A DNA stretch of 64,000 bases. Origin: Pseudoalteromonas undina (GTDB lineage Bacteria > Pseudomonadota > Gammaproteobacteria > Enterobacterales > Alteromonadaceae). Shown piece by piece: positions 38,605 to 48,150 of the stretch. Location of the stretch: the NCBI RefSeq assembly GCF_000238275.3, contig NZ_AHCF03000004.1, positions 496,001-560,000 of the forward strand, written 5' to 3'. A program made the translations under genes and the position numbers. The notes beneath the pieces are model-generated. The model worked only from the letters and a program-made list of their open reading frames with translations. It did no database searches and had not been told where the DNA came from. The stretch's first letter is position 1. Every line of letters begins with the position of its first letter.

Positions 38605-38898
38605 TATATTTACTCCTATCACTTTGTGAGTTGATAATAACAAAAAAAAAGTGATTGATAAGGGGCTTTTTAAGTACCTTGCTAGGTTTAAAATTCATTA
38701 GAAAGAGTAACCGTGATGCACACTAGGGCACTCAGGCAATTAACTACCCATAACATGTTTAAAATTAAAATGTAAACAGTTGTAACTATGGTGTAATTGA
38801 TTTGCTATGAATTGTAGCGTTAAGTACTTATGTATCGATTTATAAAATGAATAACACTACTCTATGACGCCTAATGACAATAAAAAATAGGAAAAATA

Positions 38899-39642
38899 AT
38901 GAAGAAGCTTATCTTAGCGTCAATTTTAACTGCAGCAAGTTTTTCAACCGTAGCAACCATAGTCGAAATGCAGACGAGCCAAGGAACGATAGAAATTAAC
39001 TTGTTTGATCAACAAACACCTAAAACAGTAGAAAACTTCCTAAGTTATGTTGATGATGCCGCCTACAATCAAACGGTTATACATCGCTCTGTTGATAAGT
39101 TTGTTATTCAAGGAGGGGGTTTTACTTTTTCTGATGAAATGGATCCAATTACAACTAAGCCTGCGGTAATAAACGAACCTGTTTATTCAAACGTTAAAGG
39201 GACAATTGCTATGGCAAAGCAGGGCGGTAATGAAAACAGCGCTACTAGCCAATGGTTTTTTAACATGAGTGATAATAGCCAAAACTTAGATTTGCAAAAT
39301 GGTGGATTTACAGTATTCGGACAAGTCACTGCGCAAAGCCAAGAAACCTTAGATAAAATTGCTGCCTTAGTTCATTGTTCTCAGATGCCATTAGTTGGTG
39401 TTACTAAAGAGCAATGTTCAGATGAAAACTTAATCATTAGTAATGAAAACTTGGTATCAATTCAAAGTGTGGTTGTGCTTGATGATGATCCTAATTCAGC
39501 ACAAAACTTAACACCAAAAGAGAATACATTAATTGATAACGTTGAAGTTACACCACCAAAAACGTCAGACTCTAGTGGCAGTATGGCATGGTTATTAGGT
39601 GCACTATTGCTAGTAGCACCTCGCTTAAAACGTGCTAAGTAA
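38899..39642 (+). CDS. cyclophilin-type peptidyl-prolyl isomerase with GlyGly-CTERM tail
   Basis: 247 residues. A signal peptide (1-20) precedes a cyclophilin domain, about 22-175: NFLSYVDDAAYNQTVIHRSV, then FVIQGGGFTF, IAMAKQGGNENSATSQWFFN and GGFTVFGQV. After a short linker the C-terminus is SSGSMAWLLGALLLVAPRLK then RAK, a hydrophobic helix plus basic end. This matches the GlyGly-CTERM sorting signal processed by rhombosortase, seen in proteins sent to the cell surface by type II secretion. A surface foldase is therefore inferred. A terminator follows. Confidence 0.85.
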   Translation: MKKLILASILTAASFSTVATIVEMQTSQGTIEINLFDQQTPKTVENFLSYVDDAAYNQTVIHRSVDKFVIQGGGFTFSDEMDPITTKPAVINEPVYSNVKGTIAMAKQGGNENSATSQWFFNMSDNSQNLDLQNGGFTVFGQVTAQSQETLDKIAALVHCSQMPLVGVTKEQCSDENLIISNENLVSIQSVVVLDDDPNSAQNLTPKENTLIDNVEVTPPKTSDSSGSMAWLLGALLLVAPRLKRAK

Positions 39643-39652
39643 ACTTTAAAAA

Positions 39653-39688
39653 AATAACGGCGAATTATTAAATTCGCTGTTATTTTTT
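39653..39688 (+). terminator. Rho-independent terminator after the cyclophilin gene
   Basis: AATAACGGCGAATT / AATTCGCTGTTATT, 14-bp stem with one G-T pair, 4-nt loop, then a T-run. It also faces the end of the MAPEG gene on the other strand. Confidence 0.88.
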
Positions 39689-40106
39689 AGTTTAAAAGTA
39701 CACCCAGCAATAGCAAAAACCACATTACAAATACAGATAAGCAGCCTAGTAAAAATACTCTAAAACGGGCTCTTAAATGATTACTACCAAGGTGAATGAG
39801 GCTATGAATAATGCGTGTGGCTACAAATATACACGCCAATACTGCGATAGGGACACTTGCCATATTAAGCTGTAAAGCAAGTAAACATCCCGCATAAAAA
39901 AGCACAGGTATTTCAAATTGATTGCTAAAATTACGATCCGCTACTCTCACATGATCGCCTGCATTATCGAGGCGCATAGCAGCAAAGTCGCTTAACTGTA
40001 TTTGTTTATTTTTAGCCGCTGCAAAACGACGTTTTCCCATAACCACCATAACAACTAATGAAAGTGTTACCTGCACAAACATGGCCATTATTATTATCTT
40101 TTCCAT
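39687..40106 (-). CDS. MAPEG family membrane protein
   Basis: 139 residues with four hydrophobic helices, the topology of the MAPEG family (membrane-associated proteins in eicosanoid and glutathione metabolism). Typical elements are DRNFSNQFEIPVLFYAGCLL (N-x-x-E/F-x-x-P motif) and ATRIIHSLIHLGSNHLRARF. Bacterial members are mostly uncharacterised; enzymatic activity cannot be claimed. An AAGG site lies 6 nt upstream of the ATG. Single gene. Confidence 0.85.
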   Translation of the reverse strand: MEKIIIMAMFVQVTLSLVVMVVMGKRRFAAAKNKQIQLSDFAAMRLDNAGDHVRVADRNFSNQFEIPVLFYAGCLLALQLNMASVPIAVLACIFVATRIIHSLIHLGSNHLRARFRVFLLGCLSVFVMWFLLLLGVLLN

Positions 40107-40270
40107 AACTTACCTTATTATTTTCTTTGAGTATTCGATTGTTATTCACAATGTGTTACATAATTAAGTGCTAATTAGTAGCATAGTATTAATTGATAGT
40201 GGTAGTTTATAGCTGATTTAGTCTTTTTAAAACGCTAATACCTTATTCTACGATAACGGATAAAACTAAA

Positions 40271-43153
40271 ATGAAACACATCATCGGCTTAAGTGCAATT
40301 GCACTAGCAATATTAAGCGGTTGTTCAAATACCGCCACTCTTTCTCAATCACCACAAACCTCACTTTTATCACCAACGCTCGTTGTAAGCCCTAACGATA
40401 ATCGTGAATATAAAACACTAAAGCTTGCTAACGATATTGAAGTGATTTTAGTCTCTGATCCAAGCGCAGAAAAATCAGCGGCTTCACTTAGTGTAGGTGT
40501 AGGTCTGTTACACGACCCAATGAGCCAGCAAGGTATGGCGCATTATCTAGAGCACATGCTGTTTTTAGGTACTGAGCGATACCCTGACACTAAAGGGTAC
40601 TCCGATTTTATGACTAAAAACGGCGGCGCGCATAATGCTTACACTTGGCTCGATATTACTAACTACATGTTTAAAATTAATAACGATGCGTTTGATGAAG
40701 GCTTAGACCGCTTTTCAGACTTTTTTAAAGCCCCTAAGCTTTACCCAGAATACACAGAAAAAGAAAAAAATGCAGTAAATGCTGAATGGTCAATGCGTCG
40801 TGAAATGGACTTTTTCGGCCAATTTAAACTTGCACGTAAAATGATGGGTGAGCATCCGGCTAACCGATTCTTAATTGGTAACCTTGAAACCCTAGGCGAT
40901 AAAACTGATAGTTCATTACACAAAGAAACGGTTGATTTTTATAATAAATATTACTCATCAAATATTATGAAAGTGGCGCTGATTTCGAACTTACCAATTT
41001 CAGAAATGCAGAAAAAAGCACAAAAATACTTTGCTGACATTGAAAATAAAAATATTGAAAAGCCAAGTGTTACTGCTAGCTTAGATTTTGATAATGCCGG
41101 TGGTAAACGTGTTTTTTACTCACCAAATGAAGACGTAAAACAATTACAACTCGGTTTCACAATTACTAATAACCAAAATGAATTTGCAGTAAAACCTAAT
41201 CGCTTTGTTGCCTATTTACTTAGTAATGAAATGCCAGGTAGTCCAGCGCAAATATTACGTGATAAAGGGTGGGTATCTCAGTTATCAGCCTCTGCCTCTC
41301 CAAATCAATATGGCAACTACGGTTCTTTGAACGTGAATATAGAGCTGACTGATGAGGGTATGAAAAACCGCGAATCAATTGTCGCGACAATCATGCAATA
41401 CATTGACTTGATTAAGCGTGAGGGCGTTAATAGTAAGTACTTTAATGAAATTCGCACTTCTTTAAATAATCAGTTCAAATTTTTAGAAAAGGGCGATGAG
41501 TTTAACTATGTCAGTGCGTTGACTCAAAGCATGCAAGATTACCCGTTAAACCATGCGATAAACGCACCGTACTACTATGCTCAATTTGATGCTGATGCGG
41601 TGAACAATGTACTTAAGCAACTTAATGCCGATACACTTCGCATCTGGTATATTTCTCAACAGGAAGATACAGATTCTGAGCTGCATTTTTACGATGGCAA
41701 ATATAAAATTAACGATATTAGCGATGCAGAAATTGCCAGCTGGGAAAAACCAAGTGATTTTAATTTAGCATTGCCAAGTGTTAACAATTTACTACCAGAG
41801 AGTTTTGCTATTAAAACGCAAGCTTTTAAAGAGCAGAAGCATCCTGAGCTTAGCTATGATAAAAACGGCGTAAAAATTTGGCGCCAAGCAAGTCAGCAGT
41901 TTGCAGAGCAGCCTAAAGGTTTAGTTGAGGTGTATATCAACACGCAAACAGGTTTGCATGATATTAACTCAACCGTACTTTATTCTGTTTGGGCTGATCT
42001 GTATAACACTCAATTAAGTCAGTTACGAACTGAAGCTGCCATTGCTGGCATGAACGTTAATTTAAGCTCAAGTAATGGATTGGTGCTATCGTTAAGTGGC
42101 TTTACCGATAAACAAGATATTTTACTTAAACAAGCGTTAGCTGGGTTTGATGCTGAAATTTCAGCACAAGCGTTTAATCAAGCGATTGACCGTTATCAGC
42201 GAGATTTACTGAATCAACAAAAACAGTTCCCTTATGCACAAGCATTTGGTGAGTATTCAAAGCTGACTCGTACTGGCAGTTTCGATACAGAAGCGCTAAT
42301 TAAGGCTGCAAAAACACTAACGCTTGCTGATTTACACGCTTTAAAGCAAAGCACCTTAGCGAATAATAACTTACGTGTATTTAGCTACGGTAACTACAAC
42401 CAAAAAGACATTGATGCTATTGCTGCTGAGTTAGCGGCTATCTTACCAAGCAAACATACTCAAACGGAGTTTGCACGCAGTAAAGCGTGGTTACCGCAAC
42501 CGGGTGAAGCGCGTGTATTACACAAAGATATTGATGTCGCCGATGTAGCTGTGGTCGATATGACCATTCACCCAACTCCTGGTTACAAACAAAAAGCACA
42601 GGCAGCTGTATTGCAAGGTCACTTTAGAACAATCGCGTTTGATAAAATGCGTACTGAAGAGCAACTTGCTTATGCAGTAGGCGCATTAGCGCGTCCTATT
42701 GAAGATTACTCAGGTATTGGTTTATTTATCCAAACACCAGTGAAAGGGCCGAAAGACATTCAAGTGCGCTTTGACAAGTTTAAAAAAGAGTACGCTTCTG
42801 AGCTTAATGCCATGAGTGAGGAAACATTTGCACAGCTTAAAAATGCAACTTTGGTTTCGTTAAAAGAACAGCCAAAGAATTTAAGCGACGAAATGAGTCC
42901 ATTGATTAACGATTGGTATCGTGAAAACTTTGATTTTGATTCAAGACAAAAATTAATTGCAGAGGTGGAAAAAGTCACGCTTGCTGATATTAAAGATTAC
43001 TACCAGCAAACAATGTTAAACCCAAAAGCAGCACGTTTAAATGTGCAGCTACGCGGCACTAAGTTTAATGATAGCGAGTTTGCTGATTTGCCAAATCAAA
43101 CTAAAGTGACGAGTTTAGATGCTTACTACAGCGATATAAAATTGCAAAAGTAA
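40271..43153 (+). CDS. ptrA: M16 zinc metallopeptidase, pitrilysin (protease III)-like lipoprotein
   Basis: 960 residues, close to E. coli pitrilysin. The inverted zinc motif HYLEHMLFLGTERYP (HxxEH, near residue 94) and a downstream glutamate in NAVNAEWSMRREMD complete the active site. Four M16 half-domains are expected and the length fits. N-terminal lipobox AILSGC (Cys18) anchors it in the periplasm, unlike the soluble E. coli protein. Degrades small peptides such as insulin-like chains in the family. Separate transcription unit closed by a strong terminator. Confidence 0.9.
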   Translation: MKHIIGLSAIALAILSGCSNTATLSQSPQTSLLSPTLVVSPNDNREYKTLKLANDIEVILVSDPSAEKSAASLSVGVGLLHDPMSQQGMAHYLEHMLFLGTERYPDTKGYSDFMTKNGGAHNAYTWLDITNYMFKINNDAFDEGLDRFSDFFKAPKLYPEYTEKEKNAVNAEWSMRREMDFFGQFKLARKMMGEHPANRFLIGNLETLGDKTDSSLHKETVDFYNKYYSSNIMKVALISNLPISEMQKKAQKYFADIENKNIEKPSVTASLDFDNAGGKRVFYSPNEDVKQLQLGFTITNNQNEFAVKPNRFVAYLLSNEMPGSPAQILRDKGWVSQLSASASPNQYGNYGSLNVNIELTDEGMKNRESIVATIMQYIDLIKREGVNSKYFNEIRTSLNNQFKFLEKGDEFNYVSALTQSMQDYPLNHAINAPYYYAQFDADAVNNVLKQLNADTLRIWYISQQEDTDSELHFYDGKYKINDISDAEIASWEKPSDFNLALPSVNNLLPESFAIKTQAFKEQKHPELSYDKNGVKIWRQASQQFAEQPKGLVEVYINTQTGLHDINSTVLYSVWADLYNTQLSQLRTEAAIAGMNVNLSSSNGLVLSLSGFTDKQDILLKQALAGFDAEISAQAFNQAIDRYQRDLLNQQKQFPYAQAFGEYSKLTRTGSFDTEALIKAAKTLTLADLHALKQSTLANNNLRVFSYGNYNQKDIDAIAAELAAILPSKHTQTEFARSKAWLPQPGEARVLHKDIDVADVAVVDMTIHPTPGYKQKAQAAVLQGHFRTIAFDKMRTEEQLAYAVGALARPIEDYSGIGLFIQTPVKGPKDIQVRFDKFKKEYASELNAMSEETFAQLKNATLVSLKEQPKNLSDEMSPLINDWYRENFDFDSRQKLIAEVEKVTLADIKDYYQQTMLNPKAARLNVQLRGTKFNDSEFADLPNQTKVTSLDAYYSDIKLQK

Positions 43154-43174
43154 GTTTGAAATTACTCTAAAACC

Positions 43175-43206
43175 AAAAAACCCAGTCATTGTTGACTGGG
43201 TTTTTT
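43175..43206 (+). terminator. Rho-independent terminator after the M16 protease gene
   Basis: Six A, CCCAGTCA, loop TTGT, then TGACTGGG and T7: a 14-bp stem with a strong T-run 22 bp after the stop. Confidence 0.93.
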
Positions 43207-43247
43207 TAATGTCGTTAAATTATAGTATTGGACACCAAGGAGTTATT

Positions 43248-43751
43248 TTGAATATTGCTTTTAAAACTGAACGTTTACTTATACGCTTCGCACAAATAGC
43301 AGATGCGGCGGAGTTAGTTAAGTTAGTTAATCAGGCCAACTTTATTAAATACATTGGTGATAAAGGTATTTACACTTTAGACGACGCTAAAAAATACATC
43401 AAAGACAGTTTTATATCTGCCCACAAAGAACACGGTTTTGGGCCTTATATAATCACACTTCATGATGAAACGGTTATTGGTATTGTTGGTTTTTATCAGC
43501 GAGCGACTATGCAACATCCCGATTTAGGGTTTGCGTTAAAAGACGGCTTTGAAAAAAAGGGATATATTTTTGAAGCAGCTACAATACTTTTAAATAACAG
43601 ACATAAATTAGGTATAAAAGATGTATGCGCAATTACTTCAACGGCTAATTTAGGATCTCAAAATGTACTATATAAACTAGGTTTTACTGAGGTAGGTAAG
43701 GCATTCATCAATGCTGATAAAGCCACTATCAAAGTGTTTATTTATGATTGA
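43248..43751 (+). CDS. GNAT family N-acetyltransferase (RimJ/RimL-like)
   Basis: 167 residues from a TTG at 43248 that has an AAGGAG site 5 nt before it, giving the typical start NIAFKTERLLIRFAQIADAA. The longer frame from ATG 43209 begins in the terminator T-run and has no ribosome site. GNAT motifs: IIGVVGFYQR-type strand (TVIGIVGFYQRATM), an acetyl-CoA-loop region FEKKGYIFEAATILLN and CAITSTANLGSQNVLYKLGF (N-x-x-S-x-x-x-x-x-x-x-GF). Substrate unknown, perhaps an amino acid, antibiotic or protein N-terminus. Convergent on pqiC, with 14-bp overlap. Confidence 0.85.
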   Translation: MNIAFKTERLLIRFAQIADAAELVKLVNQANFIKYIGDKGIYTLDDAKKYIKDSFISAHKEHGFGPYIITLHDETVIGIVGFYQRATMQHPDLGFALKDGFEKKGYIFEAATILLNNRHKLGIKDVCAITSTANLGSQNVLYKLGFTEVGKAFINADKATIKVFIYD

Positions 43752-44355
43752 GTCTTGTTTTTTCAATTTCTTTTGCCGCAAGAATGTTGATTTGTTGCCA
43801 CATTTTTTCAAGAGTCGCCACCAATGAATCATAGCCATCATCATCGATTGGCATAACAGATGAAAAATTATGGATGCTTAGTAAACGTCTACCTGATTCT
43901 GGGTGAGTGTAGTATAAACGCCATAGCCCTGAAATATCTGCATTACCTTGCAGATCACCGTTAAAGTGGTGTAGTTCGTATTCTAATTCGTAAAATGTTT
44001 GTTGCTGTTGGTCGGTAATGACCGGCAATCCTTTAATAACCATCCAGTTGGTCATGGTATTAAATAATGTTTGCTGCGCGCTGGCACTCAGCATAACATC
44101 AGGTGATTCCCCCCATAGATGATAATTAGCAGCATGAATTTGATTACTATCTACTTTCATCGCAATACCCCGATTATTCAATGCCCCTCTTAAGGTAACT
44201 GTTTGCACTCTGAGTTGTGCCTGTGTATCTTGCACATTACGAGAAGAGTCATTAATGGGTTGCTCAAACTGGTAATATTGAGTTGCAGTTTGAATAGCCG
44301 AACTACAACCACTGATAAAGAGCACACTTGTTAAAAGTAAAAATAGTGCTTTCAT
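43738..44355 (-). CDS. pqiC: PqiC-like intermembrane transport lipoprotein
   Basis: 205 residues with a lipobox VLFISGC (Cys17), so anchored in the outer membrane or periplasm. It has the ABC-type transport auxiliary fold pattern (YYQFEQP..., VTLRGALNNRGIAMKVDSNQ, INAADYHLWGES-like region NQIHAANYHLWGES). In the Pqi system PqiC caps the PqiB needle at the outer membrane. Its ATG overlaps the pqiB stop by 1 bp. Last gene of pqiABC. Confidence 0.85.
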   Translation of the reverse strand: MKALFLLLTSVLFISGCSSAIQTATQYYQFEQPINDSSRNVQDTQAQLRVQTVTLRGALNNRGIAMKVDSNQIHAANYHLWGESPDVMLSASAQQTLFNTMTNWMVIKGLPVITDQQQQTFYELEYELHHFNGDLQGNADISGLWRLYYTHPESGRRLLSIHNFSSVMPIDDDGYDSLVATLEKMWQQINILAAKEIEKTRLNHK

Positions 44356-46010
44356 TATTGTTTCCTCGGTTGCGGGTCACTAGGCAGTGACTTATCAAAA
44401 ATGAGCGTGTTAGGCTGTTCGTTTAAACCACGAGTAAGTGGTTGGAATTCTTCAGATAAACGTTTAATTTGTAGCAGTGTTTGTTCAAGCTGGTGGTGCA
44501 TTTGAGATCCTGCTTGGTAGCTTGCCATTGTTTTATCGAATTGACGCATGGTTATTTCAAACTGTTCCATGCTTTTGGTTATTTTTTCGAGATTACGATT
44601 AAAGTCACCGGGTAAATTTTGGGTATCAGGTTTACTTAATAATATGCGCATCTCGCTGGCCAATGCCTGATACTCGCTAAAGGTTGTTTGCATTTTTGCC
44701 AAGCTGTCTTCAATTTTTAAATTATTTACTTTATTCAGTACATCAGACACTTGGTCAGCAAGCACGGTTATCCCGCTCGATACACTAGGAAATACATCAT
44801 ATTGAGCAAGCTTTTTAAGTTCGCTTTTAGGGGTGTCGGTATAAAAGTCAAAATCAACATAAACTGCACCGGTTAACAAATTCCCTGGCTTTAATGATGC
44901 CCTCATACCATTTTTTATCCACTCGATTATGCTTGATTTCCAATACTCTTTAGCTAAGGCGTTGTTGTGGTATAAACGTCCATATTCGACTTTGATCAAT
45001 ACAGGGACAGCGGTGTTTTTAGCACGAAAGTGAGCGGGTTTGCCATCTATTATTACGTTCGCGGGAGCTTCAACTACAGTACCTATGCGTGTACCGCGAT
45101 ATTCTACTGGCGCACCTACACGTAACCCACGAATGGATTGTTCAAATTCGATAAGGTAATAATCAAAGTCATAAAAGCGTTCTTCTAGAGCTTGTTTGTA
45201 ACTTTGACTTAAAGAAAAGCTATGACCGTCTTTTGCCAAATCGCCGGGAGCTTGCTGGTCAGGTAGACCAACAGAAATACCACCTTTTAATAACTTGCTC
45301 AGTGAACCGGTGTTAATATTTATGCCATCAGCAGAAAGATCTATTTCTATTCCTGAGTTAACCCAAAAAATAGAGTTTAAGGTGATCAAGTTCTCGTAGG
45401 GAGCTTTAATAAAAATACCGTATTGCATTGCTTGGTTTTTCCAATCAAAGGTGGCGGTTTCTATTTGGCCTATTTTATAGTTTTTAAAAAATATGCCAGT
45501 ACTCACATCGAGTACTTCTGCATTGTAACTGAGCAACTTAAAGCGTCCACCTTGTACATCTTTGCCTATTAATGCAGGCTCTTCTTGAAGTTTAAACTGC
45601 TTCTTTAATTGTTTGCTCTCGCCTGGTGAAAACTCTAAATAAACCCCTGAAAGTAAAGTACTCATACCAGTAATGCCGGTTTCATCTATGCGCGGTTTTA
45701 CAACCCAAATGCTGGCATCTTCGGTAAGTAAATTATCGTAATTTTTATCTATTTGTGCCCGAGCTATTACGCTGTCTTGGCTGTCGGAAAGGCGTATATG
45801 ATCTATTTGACCTATTTTTACACTACGCACTTTAATTTCTGTTTTACCAGCAATAATGCCCTCGGCTTGCGGCATAGTGATGTAGATTGTTTGCCCTTTA
45901 TTTAATTGATACTGATAAAGCATCCAAATACCAACAAATAAGGCAACCGCTGGAATAATCCAAATCGCAGAAATCCGTGTTTTTTGTGCTACGTTGGCTG
46001 TTTTAGTCAT
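44355..46010 (-). CDS. pqiB: PqiB intermembrane lipid-transport protein (MCE domains)
   Basis: 551 residues. One N-terminal TM (about 14-31: IWIIPAVALFVGIWMLYQYQ), then three MCE/MlaD domains (about 38-135, 155-245, 285-400; see ITMPQAEGIIAGKTEIKVRS, LRVGAPVEYRGTRIGTVVEA) and a C-terminal coiled-coil helix region (about 425-540) forming the needle. Hexameric MCE tube bridging inner and outer membranes for lipid traffic. Overlaps pqiA by 4 bp (ATGA). Confidence 0.93.
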   Translation of the reverse strand: MTKTANVAQKTRISAIWIIPAVALFVGIWMLYQYQLNKGQTIYITMPQAEGIIAGKTEIKVRSVKIGQIDHIRLSDSQDSVIARAQIDKNYDNLLTEDASIWVVKPRIDETGITGMSTLLSGVYLEFSPGESKQLKKQFKLQEEPALIGKDVQGGRFKLLSYNAEVLDVSTGIFFKNYKIGQIETATFDWKNQAMQYGIFIKAPYENLITLNSIFWVNSGIEIDLSADGININTGSLSKLLKGGISVGLPDQQAPGDLAKDGHSFSLSQSYKQALEERFYDFDYYLIEFEQSIRGLRVGAPVEYRGTRIGTVVEAPANVIIDGKPAHFRAKNTAVPVLIKVEYGRLYHNNALAKEYWKSSIIEWIKNGMRASLKPGNLLTGAVYVDFDFYTDTPKSELKKLAQYDVFPSVSSGITVLADQVSDVLNKVNNLKIEDSLAKMQTTFSEYQALASEMRILLSKPDTQNLPGDFNRNLEKITKSMEQFEITMRQFDKTMASYQAGSQMHHQLEQTLLQIKRLSEEFQPLTRGLNEQPNTLIFDKSLPSDPQPRKQ

Positions 46011-47236
46011 GCTTTATTCTCTGCGTTTTTATTTTTAGGTGAATCCCACAGTAAACGAGGGTCAAATGCGTGTGCTGCCATCATTTGGCATAATACCATA
46101 ACAGTAAAAAAGACGATGCCTAAACCCGGTATAACCGACATTAAGTTTCCTAACTGCACAAGGGCGACTAATATAGCCACAACAAATACATCAATCATAG
46201 ACCACTTTCCTATAAATTCAGTTAGTTGGTACACTTTTGTGTAACCTTTTGTATAAAGGTTGGCGGGCTTTGTAACCATAATGCACAAAAAGCTTAAAAT
46301 AAGCGCCTTGGCTAATGGCACCACTACACTTGCAAAAAATATAATCAGCGCAATAGGGTATGAGCCACTATTCCATAAGGTAATTACACCGGAAATAAGG
46401 GTTGCAGGAGTTTCATCCCCTAGGCTAATAGTGTACATAATGGGCAGTAAATTTGCTGGGATATAACAAATAAGTGAAGTAACTAACCATGCCGCTGCCT
46501 TTTGTACGCTGTAGGGGTTTCTTAAATATGTTTTACTATGACAACGAGGGCAGGTGGATTCGATACTTAGTTGGTGGCAAACATGACAGGCTTTTATATT
46601 GTCATCTATCGCACGCTCTATGCCAGCACTACCTTCAAGTCGAGTTGCAGGGCTTACCTGAGACCATAACCGGGCACGATTTAACCGTGTTAACGCACTA
46701 ACATATAAAACTACAAATCCCACATAGGCAAAAAAGCTAGTGCCAAAACTAACATCAGCTAATGACATTATTTTAACCATACTAACCAAAACACCAATCA
46801 AAAATATTTCTGACATGATCCAAGGTTCAAGTGCCAGGGTAAATTTTAATAGTCTTCTTGCAATTGCTTGCGGAAGTGTTTTAAGTGCTCCTAAGTGCAA
46901 TGGGATTAAAATAATGAGCAAGCTCATAGGTAAAATAATAATGCTGATATCAATAAATAGGCCAAGTAGGTCACTATCATAATTAAATAAAATACGAGCA
47001 GCGTCAGGTAGGGTAATCGTTTGGGTAATACCGTTGCTACTAAAAGAAATAAATGGATAAAACATACTGCTGAGCAACATCAGCAGTGCGCTGAGGCTCA
47101 GGGCGACTATTTCGATGTCATTATTAACATTAATACCGCGAATCTTATGGTTGCAGCGAGGGCACAGTGCGACTTGCTTTGCATCAATGTCGGGAATATC
47201 AATGATAAGATCACAGCTTGGGCAGGCAGTTTGCAA
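46007..47236 (-). CDS. pqiA: PqiA inner-membrane protein of the Pqi lipid-transport system
   Basis: 409 residues with two PqiA repeats, each led by a rubredoxin-like zinc ribbon (CPSCDLIIDI...CPRCNHKI near 5-31; CHVCHQLSIESTCPRCHSK near 214-233) and followed by four TM segments. Works with PqiB/PqiC in membrane lipid homeostasis; stress-induced via SoxS in E. coli. The start is uncertain: the frame begins with TTG at 47236, an in-frame stop lies just upstream, and no clear ribosome site is seen. First gene of the operon. Confidence 0.9.
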   Translation of the reverse strand: MQTACPSCDLIIDIPDIDAKQVALCPRCNHKIRGINVNNDIEIVALSLSALLMLLSSMFYPFISFSSNGITQTITLPDAARILFNYDSDLLGLFIDISIIILPMSLLIILIPLHLGALKTLPQAIARRLLKFTLALEPWIMSEIFLIGVLVSMVKIMSLADVSFGTSFFAYVGFVVLYVSALTRLNRARLWSQVSPATRLEGSAGIERAIDDNIKACHVCHQLSIESTCPRCHSKTYLRNPYSVQKAAAWLVTSLICYIPANLLPIMYTISLGDETPATLISGVITLWNSGSYPIALIIFFASVVVPLAKALILSFLCIMVTKPANLYTKGYTKVYQLTEFIGKWSMIDVFVVAILVALVQLGNLMSVIPGLGIVFFTVMVLCQMMAAHAFDPRLLWDSPKNKNAENKA

Positions 47237-47376
47237 AATGTTAGCTTATAGTTAATTCAATAATTTAAATATTGCTATAATTAATAGCTAAATACAAACA
47301 CTGCGGCTAAATTACTAACAATATAATAAGAAAAGTAACCCCAACAACTGAAAATAAAAACGGATTAGGTGATAGT

Positions 47377-48147
47377 GTGAAAGTGGTATTTTTATTAGCC
47401 TTAGTGTGTTTATGTGGCGATAGCTTGGCATTTGTTAAAGGTATTAATCAGCAGCGAGTTACTATTGCTGCTAACCCTACAGTTGCACCTTATGTAATAA
47501 GTGAAAATGATTCAGGTATTCAGCTCGAGATTGTAAAAGCAGCACTTAGTAACCAAAATATAAATAAGGTTGATGTGCAATATATGTCAAATCAGCGTGC
47601 CGATGCCTTATTGAATCGAGGGCATGTCGATATTGCATTAAATTATTCGGGTATTTTAATTACTGGCATATATCGAAGCCAATCTGTTGTCAGTTATGAG
47701 AATGTAGTGGTGAGTCTTAAAAAGAGTAACTTCACTATTAATACGATTTACGATCTGGCCACTAAAAGCGTTTTAGCATTTCAAAACGCACCCGCTTATT
47801 TACCAAAAGAGTTTGGCCACAACTTAGAGAACTTGAGAGGGTACGAAGAAGTACTTAATCAACAAGCGCAGATTCACCATTTAATGGCAGGCTGGGTTGA
47901 TACGATTATTCTCGATAGACGCATATTCCTTTACTACTTAAAGGAATATCAAAAAACCAATGCCACAAAAGATTTTGTTATCCATGCTATTTTTCCATCT
48001 GCGGCAAGGCCTGCGTACTTTAATAATGATTTGCTGAGACAGCAGTTTGACAAAGGCTTAGCCAACATAATTCAAAGCGGTGAATATCGCACCATAATGC
48101 TTAATTTAGATAAACAATATACTCAGCGCGACTTCACTCGTTTTTAG
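47377..48147 (+). CDS. orphan periplasmic amino-acid-type binding protein (SBP_bac_3-like)
   Basis: 256 residues starting from GTG at 47377 behind an AGGTGA site. Signal peptide KVVFLLALVCLCGDSLA, mature VKGINQQRVTIAANPTVAPY with a type-2 binding fold (EIVKAALSNQNINKVDVQYM; RADALLNRGHVDIALNYSGI). No ABC permease or ATPase nearby; divergent from pqiA and 3 bp from the convergent thioesterase gene. Similar in size and layout to the orphan at 6869 but not obviously a recent copy. Ligand unknown. Confidence 0.75.
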   Translation: MKVVFLLALVCLCGDSLAFVKGINQQRVTIAANPTVAPYVISENDSGIQLEIVKAALSNQNINKVDVQYMSNQRADALLNRGHVDIALNYSGILITGIYRSQSVVSYENVVVSLKKSNFTINTIYDLATKSVLAFQNAPAYLPKEFGHNLENLRGYEEVLNQQAQIHHLMAGWVDTIILDRRIFLYYLKEYQKTNATKDFVIHAIFPSAARPAYFNNDLLRQQFDKGLANIIQSGEYRTIMLNLDKQYTQRDFTRF

Positions 48148-48150
48148 TTG

